From the NCBI RefSeq assembly GCF_003946115.1, contig NZ_RHOH01000001.1, positions 62,001-126,000 on the forward strand: 64,000 nt of DNA. The letters run 5' to 3'. Positions within the stretch are counted from its first letter, which is position 1; each line of letters opens with the position of its first letter. The stretch is from Lacticaseibacillus daqingensis (GTDB lineage: Bacteria > Bacillota > Bacilli > Lactobacillales > Lactobacillaceae). Shown piece by piece: positions 26,251 to 32,703 of this stretch. Under the pieces are notes generated by a model, which was not told the DNA's origin, ran no database searches, and saw only the letters and a list, made by a program, of their open reading frames with translations. Position numbers and translations under genes: made by a program.

Positions 26251-26313
26251 CCCTTATTATACGGCAGGCGCGGTAGTAGTCGCCTTTTAGGCCGTTTTTG
26301 CGTATAATAAGGG
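26251..26313. promoter_or_regulatory. Symmetrical divergent promoter region (phosphatase / prs)
   Basis: CCCTTATTATACG (26251-26263) and CGTATAATAAGGG (26301-26313) form a perfect 13-bp inverted repeat with a 37-base spacer. Each arm contains the TATAAT -10 box of one of the two divergent genes. Confidence 0.7.
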
Positions 26314-26338
26314 CAAATTGACGAAAAAGGAGTTCATC

Positions 26339-27268
26339 ATGGCAGGCGTAAAACTGTTCACGCTCAACGGCAACCAGCCGCTGGCCCAAAAAATCGCGAC
26401 GGAGGTTGGACTGCCGCTGTCCCCAGCGTCGGTCAAGCACTTCGCGGACGGCGAGATCCAGATCGACCTCGATGACAGTGTCCGTGGGGCGGACGTCTTC
26501 GTGATTCAGCCGGTGTCAGATCCCGTTAACGAAAACCTGATGGAGCTGCTCATCATGATCGATGCGCTGCGCCGCGCCAGCGCGCACACCATCAACGTGG
26601 TGGTGCCGTACTATGGTTACGCTCGCGCCGACCGCAAGGCGCGCTCGCGTGAGCCCATCACCGCCAAGCTGGTGGCCAACCTGCTGGCGATGGACGGCAT
26701 CGACCGCTTCATCGCGGTGGACCTGCACGCCGACCAGCTGCAAGGGTTCTTCGATGTGCCGGTCGATCACCTGCGCGCGCTGCCGCTTTTTGCCCAGTAC
26801 TTCCGTCAGCTGCACCTCGATGGTGACGTGGTGGTGGTGGCGCCTGACCATAGCGGCACCAAGCACGCCCGCGAGCTCGCCGAGTTCCTCGGCGCGCCGA
26901 TCGCGATCGTCGACAAGCGGCCGGACGCCGACGCCGGCGTGATCGGCGATGTTGAAGGCGCCCATGCCATCGTGATCGATGATATGATCGACACCGGCGA
27001 TCGTGTTGCCGAAGCGCTGACCGCACTTCAGGCCGCGGGGGCCAAGGACGTCTATGCCGTGGCCACCCACGCCGTTTTCTCCCGCGGCGCGACTCAACTG
27101 CTGGCGGACCTGCCCCTCAAGCAGATCGTGGTGACCGACAGCATCAACCTGCCGGCCGACAAGCGGCTCGCCAACATGGTGACCCTGTCCATCGGCCCGA
27201 TGCTCGGCCAGGCGATCTGCCTGATCGCGACGAACCAGTCGATCCACCCGCTGTTCGAATTTGAATAA
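26339..27268 (+). CDS. prs: Ribose-phosphate pyrophosphokinase (second Prs-type paralogue)
   Basis: Makes PRPP from ribose-5-phosphate and ATP for nucleotide, His and Trp synthesis. The 309-residue protein has the class I features: KHFADGEIQI, the flexible loop YYGYARADRKARSREPI, DLHADQLQGFFDVPVDH, and the PRPP-binding VIDDMIDTGD. It is slightly shorter than the usual 315-325 residues and the PRPP loop lacks the typical TAGT ending (TGDRV), as in the second Prs copies many lactobacilli carry. It may therefore be the accessory rather than the main enzyme. The start is ATG 26339, six bases after AAGGAG; a TTG at 26318 is rejected. Confidence 0.88.
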   Translation: MAGVKLFTLNGNQPLAQKIATEVGLPLSPASVKHFADGEIQIDLDDSVRGADVFVIQPVSDPVNENLMELLIMIDALRRASAHTINVVVPYYGYARADRKARSREPITAKLVANLLAMDGIDRFIAVDLHADQLQGFFDVPVDHLRALPLFAQYFRQLHLDGDVVVVAPDHSGTKHARELAEFLGAPIAIVDKRPDADAGVIGDVEGAHAIVIDDMIDTGDRVAEALTALQAAGAKDVYAVATHAVFSRGATQLLADLPLKQIVVTDSINLPADKRLANMVTLSIGPMLGQAICLIATNQSIHPLFEFE

Positions 27269-27281
27269 AGCACCAAGCGAT

Positions 27282-27324
27282 GCCGACCGGCCATGTTTTG
27301 AACACGCACGGTCGGCGTTTTTTT
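27282..27324 (+). terminator. prs terminator
   Basis: Stem GCCGACCG / CGGTCGGC followed by seven T. Confidence 0.9.
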
Positions 27325-27334
27325 GTAAAATTCC

Positions 27335-27363
27335 TTGCGCCCGTAAGGCCTGCGTGCTATTAT
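27335..27363 (+). promoter_or_regulatory. Promoter of the first tRNA-Lys
   Basis: TTGCGC (27335-27340), a 17-base spacer and TATTAT (27358-27363), 21 bases before the tRNA. Confidence 0.65.
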
Positions 27364-27384
27364 TATCTAGTCGTTAAGGCACAT

Positions 27385-27457
27385 GGGTGGTTAGCTCAGC
27401 TGGCAGAGCAACGGACTCTTAATCCGTGGGTCCAGGGTTCGATCCCCTGACCACCCA
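27385..27457 (+). tRNA. tRNA-Lys (anticodon CTT), copy 1
   Basis: A 73-base cloverleaf: acceptor GGGTGGT / ACCACCC, D arm with AGCTCAGCTGGCAGAGC, anticodon CTT at 27418-27420, and T arm GGTTCGATCC. CCA is not encoded. Apart from a few flanking bases it is identical to the copy at 31755. Confidence 0.97.
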
Positions 27458-27466
27458 GAATAGCAA

Positions 27467-27496
27467 CCGGTAAGCAGAGATGCTTGCCGGTTTTTT
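27467..27496 (+). terminator. Terminator of tRNA-Lys copy 1
   Basis: CCGGTAAGCA / TGCTTGCCGG with loop GAGA, then T6. The terminator after copy 2 has the same loop and arms. Confidence 0.9.
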
Positions 27497-27507
27497 GTTG
27501 CGCACCA

Positions 27508-27536
27508 AAAAATCGCCGTACCGGCGATTTTCGTGG
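27508..27536. terminator. Second, bidirectional hairpin downstream of tRNA-Lys copy 1
   Basis: AAAATCGCCG / CGGCGATTTT around a very short loop. The rest of 27537-27763 is AT-richer leader sequence with an extended -10 box at 27701-27709; no other gene is seen. Confidence 0.6.
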
Positions 27537-27700
27537 TTCAACTCAATGATGAGGAGACCCCGGCGTGAGGTGACACAGCGTTGTAGCGGATTGACGTCTG
27601 ATAATTTCTTTTTTGTACCACGAGAGGATCCGCAACACCGCGTGATTGATTGTTTTATAAAACCATTTGAAAAGCCATGTTTTCTTTTCCCTAGGTTTGT

Positions 27701-27709
27701 TGATATAAT
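27701..27709 (+). promoter_or_regulatory. Extended -10 promoter of the adhesin gene
   Basis: TGATATAAT is a perfect TGnTATAAT extended -10 box, 55 bases upstream of the adhesin start. A weak -35 (TTTCTT, 27681-27686) is 17 bases before TATAAT. Confidence 0.6.
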
Positions 27710-27763
27710 CGCGGTGTGTAAGCACGAGGTCGATTGCCAGCCGTGAAAACGGAGGGTCAATCG

Positions 27764-30700
27764 ATGCGTGAAGGAAGTCGGCGCGTTAAATTATATAAGG
27801 CAGGCAAACTGTGGGTTGCCTGCGCTACAATCATGATTGCCGGAGGGGTCGCATTGGTTGCGACATCGCCGGCTAGAAGTGTTGGGGCGGCCAAGGCCAC
27901 CGCTTCGGTTTTAACAGCGCCGATCGCGCTGAGCAGTCAGGCGCTGACCGGCGACTCGGCGGCGCCGGTGGTGACTAGCAAGGATCGCAACGGGAATGAT
28001 TCGGTCGACCCAGACAACACCGGCAGCGGGGTGACCACCATCTCCGACGCCAACATCGCCGATTATTTTGACGTGCGCGACATTGCGGGGATGCCGAAGA
28101 CGTTCGAAGGCAAAAACGTGCAGCTGACCAACGGGTTGGAAGACCCGAACAAGCCGGGTCAGCCGCAGTTCTCCAGTGGCATGGTGATGATGCTGGCTAA
28201 CCAGCAGATCGACTTCACCACCGACTTTGCGCTGAACCTCACCATGCACGTCGCGTGGGACCCGAAGACCATGGGCAGCTGGCTTGGCGGCGATGGCTCC
28301 GCGCTGTTCTTCGAGCCGCTCAGCCAGGCCCAGGTGCTCGCCACGGCCGCGACTGGCGGTGGCTTGGGACTGACCAAAAATGCCGCGGCCCAAAAGCAGA
28401 CCATGAGCTTCAACCTCTCGGCCAACGCGTTGGGCCAGCTTGGCGGCGTCCAGAACCACTGGTACGCCTACCGCTCGACCGGGAACAACCAGCCGCTTGA
28501 CGGGCTGACCGACATGGGCAAAGACACCGGCTTCATCAAAACTGCCGGCAGTCTGGGCTACACCTACGACATGACCTACACCGCCGCCACGCGCAAGTTG
28601 CACGTGGCAACGTTCGACGTGAACGGGCAGCCGGTCAAAACCTGGGACGTGGCGATCACGGCTGCGCAGGTTGGCCAAGGCTACACGCTGGGCGTGACCG
28701 CGTCCACCGCCGCTTCCCACGCCGCTTATACCGCGACGTTTAACCACTACACCTACACGCCGTCCGGGGCGTCGCTAGCGCTCAGCGCGCAAGGCCTGCC
28801 AGCGGGGACGACTGGCCCGAGCCAAAAGGGCATCAAGGCGCTGGCCGGCAATCACGTCGCGTTTTATCCCGAAGGCACTGCTAAACCAACGGTCACGCCG
28901 ACCGGCTTTCCGCTGACCAGCGCCTACGCCGTGCCGGCGATCGACGGTTACGTGTTGCGCAAGACGCAGTTCATCGACATTGCGCCCGGCGACGCCAACC
29001 AAGTCGTGCTGAATTACGGGCAGCCGGCCACCACCACGGTGCGCTACGTCGATGAGGCCGGACAGCCGCTGAAGCCGGCCGTGACGCTGAACGGTTTTGT
29101 CGGGGATCGTTACACCGCCGATAAAACGCTCGCGGGTTACGACTACGTGGGGCTGGGCACGGATTCCGCCCCGCTGACCGGCCCGTTCACGGCGGCCAAT
29201 CAGACGGTGACGCTGGTCTTCCGGCGGCCAGCCACCCAGCTGGCCGTGCGTTACGTTGATGACGCCGGGCGTGAAATTCAGGCGCCAACCAGCCAAGACG
29301 GCCTCATCGGCGCCGATTACACCGTCACCGTGCCTACCCTCAAGGATTACGATTACGTGGGGCTGGGCACCGGCTCCGCACCGTTGACCGGGCAAGTTGC
29401 GGCCGGTTTGACCGTGACGCTGGTGTACCGGCACAAGGAAAGTCAGCTCCCGACCCCGGCAACTGCCGGTGACCTGACCATTCGCTACGTGGACGAGCAG
29501 GGCAACCCGCTTCAGCCGGATGTGGTGAAGGCTGGCTTCGTGGGTAACCGCTATGAAGTCACGGCCCCTACGCTGACCGACTACGATTACGTGGGATTGG
29601 GTGCGGATTCCGCCGCTTTGAACGGCCAGTTCACTGTTGCGCCGCAAACCATTACCTTGGTTTACAAGCACGTGCAGACCCAGGGCGACTTGACCGTCCG
29701 TTACGTTGACGGGAACGGCGATGTGCTGCAGACCAGCACGACGCTGACCGGCGACCTTGGCAGCAAGTTTGCCGTGACCATTCCCGCCATCGCAGGCTAT
29801 CACTATATCGGCGCGGGCAAGGTGGGCAGTCAGATCACTGGGACGTACACCAAGGCACCACAGGTGGTCACGCTTGTTTACACCCGCAACGAAAACAAGG
29901 TGCCGACGCCTGAACCCGCCGGCGACCTGACCATTCGCTACGTCGATGAAAAAGGCAAGACGCTGCGCCCCGATGTGGTGAAGTCTGGCTACATCGGTAA
30001 CGGCTACGAAGTGACGGTACCTGCGATTACCGACTACGATTACGTCGGGCTGGGTGACGGCTCGGCTGCCTTGAAGGGTCGGTTCACCACCACAGCGCAA
30101 ACCATCACGCTGGTGTATCAGCACAAGGCGATCCAGACCCCGACACCGGTGGCCGCTGGGGACCTGACCATTCGCTACGTCGATGAAAAAGGCAAGACGC
30201 TGCGCCCCGATGTGGTGAAGGCTGGCTACGTCGGTAACGGCTACGAAGTGACGGTGCCTGCGATTACCGACTACGATTACGTCGGGCTGGGTGACGGCTC
30301 GGCTGCCTTGAAGGGTCGGTTCACCACCACAGCGCAAACCATCACGCTGGTGTATCAGCACAAAGCGATCCAGACGCCGACGCCGGAAGTCGCTGGGGAC
30401 CTGACCATTCGCTATGTCGATGAGCAGGGCAAGACGTTGCGCCCCGATGTGGTGAAGTCTGGCTTTGTGGGTAACGGCTATGGCGTCACAGCACCTGCCA
30501 TCCAAGACTACGATTACGTTGGGTTGGGTGACGGTTCGGCGGCTTTGAAGGGCCAGTTCACCGCCACGGCGCAGAACATCACCCTGGTATATCAGCATAA
30601 GGCGATTCAGACCCCGACACCGGCGGCCGCGGGCGACCTGACCATTCGCTACGTCGATGAGCAGGGCAAGACATTACGCCCCGATGTGGTGAAGTCTGGC

Positions 30701-31555
30701 TTTGTGGGTAACGGCTACGGGGTGACGGCCCCCGCGATTGCGGACTACGATTATATCGGGTTGGGTGACGGTTCGGCTGCTTTGAAGGGTCAGTTCACCG
30801 CCGCCGCGCAAACCATCACGCTGGTGTACCAGCACAAGGCGATCCAGACGCCGACACCTGAACTCGCCGGTGACCTGACCATTCGCTACGTCGACGAGCA
30901 GGGCAAGACGCTGCAACCTGATATGGTAAAGTCTGGCTTTGTGGGTAACGGCTATGAAGTGACGGTGCCTGCGATTACCGACTACGATTACGTCGGGCTG
31001 GGTGACGGCTCGGCTGCTTTGAAGGGTCGGTTCACCGCCGTAGCGCAAACCATCACGCTGGTGTACCGGCACAAGGCGATCCAGACCCCGACGCCGGCGG
31101 CCGCGGGTGATCTGACCGTTTGCTGTGTCGACGAAAACGGTAACCCGCTTCAACCTGATGCGGTGAAGGCTGGCTACGTCGGTAACGGCTATGAAGTGAC
31201 GGCCCCCGCGATTACCGACTACGATTACGTTGGGCTAGGTGAGGATTCCGCGGCCTTGGCGGGTCAGTTCACCGCCGCTGCGCAGACCATCACGCTGGTG
31301 TACCGGCGGCACGTTACCCCGACCACAACGCCAACCGTTGATCCGGTTGACCCGACCACTGGAACGCCGGGTCAACCAAGTTCGACCGGTCGCCACGGCG
31401 CGACCGACAACCGCACGTCGACAACCGGCCCTGCGACCAAGGCGACGCTGCCGCAGACTGGGGACCAGCGTAACCTGCTGCTACAGGCACTGGGGATGTT
31501 GTTCTTGGGGCTGACGAGTGCTGGCGTCATGATCGACCGGCGGCGTGAGCGGTGA
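27764..31555 (+). CDS. LPQTG-anchored adhesin with L-type lectin domain and MucBP repeats
   Basis: A 1263-residue surface protein. It has a perfect KxYKxGKxW signal (KLYKAGKLW, residues 9-17). A legume-like bacterial lectin domain follows (about residues 85-335, e.g. DGSALFFEPL and NHWYAYRST), then one divergent and ten clear MucBP repeats (RYVDExG..YDYVGLG..TLVY). Six of them (29921 to 31320) have an exact 237-bp period and are nearly identical in DNA. LPQTG is at 1229-1233 with a membrane anchor. It should bind mucin or other glycans. ATG 27764 follows GGAGG by eight bases. In the last repeat Arg-Tyr is replaced by Cys-Cys, apparently the only cysteines in the mature protein. tRNA-Lys units flank the gene on both sides. 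Confidence 0.93.
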   Translation: MREGSRRVKLYKAGKLWVACATIMIAGGVALVATSPARSVGAAKATASVLTAPIALSSQALTGDSAAPVVTSKDRNGNDSVDPDNTGSGVTTISDANIADYFDVRDIAGMPKTFEGKNVQLTNGLEDPNKPGQPQFSSGMVMMLANQQIDFTTDFALNLTMHVAWDPKTMGSWLGGDGSALFFEPLSQAQVLATAATGGGLGLTKNAAAQKQTMSFNLSANALGQLGGVQNHWYAYRSTGNNQPLDGLTDMGKDTGFIKTAGSLGYTYDMTYTAATRKLHVATFDVNGQPVKTWDVAITAAQVGQGYTLGVTASTAASHAAYTATFNHYTYTPSGASLALSAQGLPAGTTGPSQKGIKALAGNHVAFYPEGTAKPTVTPTGFPLTSAYAVPAIDGYVLRKTQFIDIAPGDANQVVLNYGQPATTTVRYVDEAGQPLKPAVTLNGFVGDRYTADKTLAGYDYVGLGTDSAPLTGPFTAANQTVTLVFRRPATQLAVRYVDDAGREIQAPTSQDGLIGADYTVTVPTLKDYDYVGLGTGSAPLTGQVAAGLTVTLVYRHKESQLPTPATAGDLTIRYVDEQGNPLQPDVVKAGFVGNRYEVTAPTLTDYDYVGLGADSAALNGQFTVAPQTITLVYKHVQTQGDLTVRYVDGNGDVLQTSTTLTGDLGSKFAVTIPAIAGYHYIGAGKVGSQITGTYTKAPQVVTLVYTRNENKVPTPEPAGDLTIRYVDEKGKTLRPDVVKSGYIGNGYEVTVPAITDYDYVGLGDGSAALKGRFTTTAQTITLVYQHKAIQTPTPVAAGDLTIRYVDEKGKTLRPDVVKAGYVGNGYEVTVPAITDYDYVGLGDGSAALKGRFTTTAQTITLVYQHKAIQTPTPEVAGDLTIRYVDEQGKTLRPDVVKSGFVGNGYGVTAPAIQDYDYVGLGDGSAALKGQFTATAQNITLVYQHKAIQTPTPAAAGDLTIRYVDEQGKTLRPDVVKSGFVGNGYGVTAPAIADYDYIGLGDGSAALKGQFTAAAQTITLVYQHKAIQTPTPELAGDLTIRYVDEQGKTLQPDMVKSGFVGNGYEVTVPAITDYDYVGLGDGSAALKGRFTAVAQTITLVYRHKAIQTPTPAAAGDLTVCCVDENGNPLQPDAVKAGYVGNGYEVTAPAITDYDYVGLGEDSAALAGQFTAAAQTITLVYRRHVTPTTTPTVDPVDPTTGTPGQPSSTGRHGATDNRTSTTGPATKATLPQTGDQRNLLLQALGMLFLGLTSAGVMIDRRRER
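29921..31320 (+). repeat. Tandem 237-bp MucBP repeats
   Basis: Six in-frame units start at 29921, 30158, 30395, 30632, 30869 and 31106, each 79 codons. Units 1 and 2 are almost identical over their whole length, which suggests recent amplification or gene conversion. Confidence 0.9.
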
Positions 31556-31590
31556 TGCACCGTCAGTGATGCAACTGAATATGATGATGA

Positions 31591-31617
31591 GAGGCTTCGC
31601 TTCGGCGGGGCCTTTTT
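31591..31617 (+). terminator. Adhesin gene terminator
   Basis: A GC-rich hairpin (GGCTTCGC pairing with GGCGGGGCC through some G-T pairs) and T5. Confidence 0.65.
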
Positions 31618-31694
31618 GAAATTGCGACAGAATTAACCGCGGTGCGCGCATCTTGTCATTTTTTGCTGCAGTGTGTGGCGACGAAAAAAAGGGG

Positions 31695-31724
31695 TTGCCC
31701 CCGGACTGGCGAGTATGCTAATAT
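31695..31724 (+). promoter_or_regulatory. Promoter of the second tRNA-Lys
   Basis: TTGCCC (31695-31700), an 18-base spacer and TAATAT (31719-31724). Confidence 0.6.
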
Positions 31725-31754
31725 ATTTAAGTTGTCATATGGCAATGCAGCAAT

Positions 31755-31827
31755 GGGTGGTTAGCTCAGCTGGCAGAGCAACGGACTCTTAATCCGTGGG
31801 TCCAGGGTTCGATCCCCTGACCACCCA
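31755..31827 (+). tRNA. tRNA-Lys (anticodon CTT), copy 2
   Basis: The same 73-base sequence as copy 1, with anticodon CTT at 31788-31790 and no encoded CCA. It lies 4370 bases downstream of copy 1, at the left edge of the AT-richer segment. Confidence 0.97.
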
Positions 31828-31836
31828 TCACAAGGA

Positions 31837-31866
31837 CCGGCAAGCAGAGATGCTTGCCGGTTTTTT
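31837..31866 (+). terminator. Terminator of tRNA-Lys copy 2
   Basis: CCGGCAAGCA / TGCTTGCCGG with loop GAGA, then T6. Confidence 0.9.
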
Positions 31867-32239
31867 CGTTTGCATGAGCGATAGGCTAACACTTGAGGAT
31901 CATATCACTTTGCCTGTTATTTAATGAAGTGGATCAAGTCGCGGTGCGCGCGCTTCTGGTTTGCAATCTAAAAAACTTAGGGTGATCACAAATCTCCGGT
32001 AAAGTAGGAAAGAAAACTCGTTTGAGCGTAAAAAAATACCTTCCAGTTATTGGATGGAAGGCGGCGGTCTGGGGTAGTTAAGCCCATGCTCCTGCGGTTC
32101 ACTTTACGATGATAGCCTATCATGAGTTGACGTAGGCTGCAAACAAGGCAGACTTTTAATTACTATGATTACACTGTTGTCGGCAACTGGTTACGGCTAG
32201 TTACCGTACCCGATACTGTTGCCGTCTGAAGGTGTCCCT

Positions 32240-32347
32240 GTGGTTGACTTTACATTTTCAGTTAGTGCAAATCCCGCACAGCTAGGCGCGTTTATCACTG
32301 CCGTTATCGGCGGAGCGATTGCCTGGAAGAAGCGGCCCAGGCACTAG
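32240..32347 (+). CDS. Candidate small membrane peptide (35 aa)
   Basis: A GTG start (32240) eight bases after an AAGG-type site opens an ORF of 35 residues: a polar N-terminus, a hydrophobic helix (LGAFITAVIGGAIAW) and a basic tail (KKRPRH). A strong palindromic hairpin (32355-32382) follows eight bases after the stop, as expected at the end of a real transcript. Size and charge pattern recall small membrane toxins of type I toxin-antitoxin loci, but the sequence is not one I recognise. The stretch 31867-32239 upstream has a hairpin at 32042-32064 (CCTTCCA / TGGAAGG) and otherwise no gene. Confidence 0.4.
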   Translation: MVDFTFSVSANPAQLGAFITAVIGGAIAWKKRPRH

Positions 32348-32354
32348 CTCAACG

Positions 32355-32382
32355 GAAGCCTCGCCGGCGCCGGTGAGGCTTC
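32355..32382 (+). terminator. Hairpin after the 35-aa ORF
   Basis: GAAGCCTC..CCGG / CCGG..GAGGCTTC, nearly perfect over 28 bases, followed by a weak T-rich stretch. Confidence 0.6.
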
Positions 32383-32466
32383 TTACTGTTATTTATCGGG
32401 CGTCATCGGCTTTCGCAGGAGTGCCGAGTTTGAATCAGAATTGGGTAAAGGGCCGGAGGTGCACTG

Positions 32467-32547
32467 ATGCTAGCGTTAGGGTTCAATTTGCTGATACGAC
32501 GTGGGATCGTCATCGGCGTTGCTGGGTTCAATCGGGTGTGCGGCTAG
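32467..32547 (+). other. Possible 26-codon ORF with strong ribosome binding site
   Basis: GGAGGTG lies about six bases before ATG 32467. The product would be MLALGFNLLIRRGIVIGVAG plus six residues, hydrophobic and basic. Nothing else supports it; it may be the remnant of a longer gene. Confidence 0.25.
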
Positions 32548-32628
32548 TCGTGGACCTGCGCGATAAATGGCGGTTTGGTCGCTTACTTCGGCCTGTTATA
32601 TCACAGCTGTCGCATCTAACTGAATGGT

Positions 32629-32666
32629 ACCGATCGCCGCCGTGAATCGCAATCGGTGGTTTTTTG
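32629..32666 (+). terminator. Terminator before the convergent activator gene
   Basis: ACCGATCGC / GCAATCGGT followed by GGTTTTTT. It ends plus-strand transcription from the small-ORF region ahead of the convergent activator gene. Confidence 0.7.
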
Positions 32667-32703
32667 ATGTCCGGATACAACCCCTCAAATTTTTCTCCGC
32701 GAA

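Noticed and set aside
28775-30598. 607-codon minus-strand ORF opposite the MucBP repeats
   Set aside because: Its own apparent repeats are the reverse complement of the 237-bp MucBP units; it has no start signals.
29921-31320. Possible CRISPR array
   Set aside because: The repeats are 237 bp, in frame and contiguous, and encode protein; no direct-repeat/spacer pattern or cas gene exists anywhere in the window.
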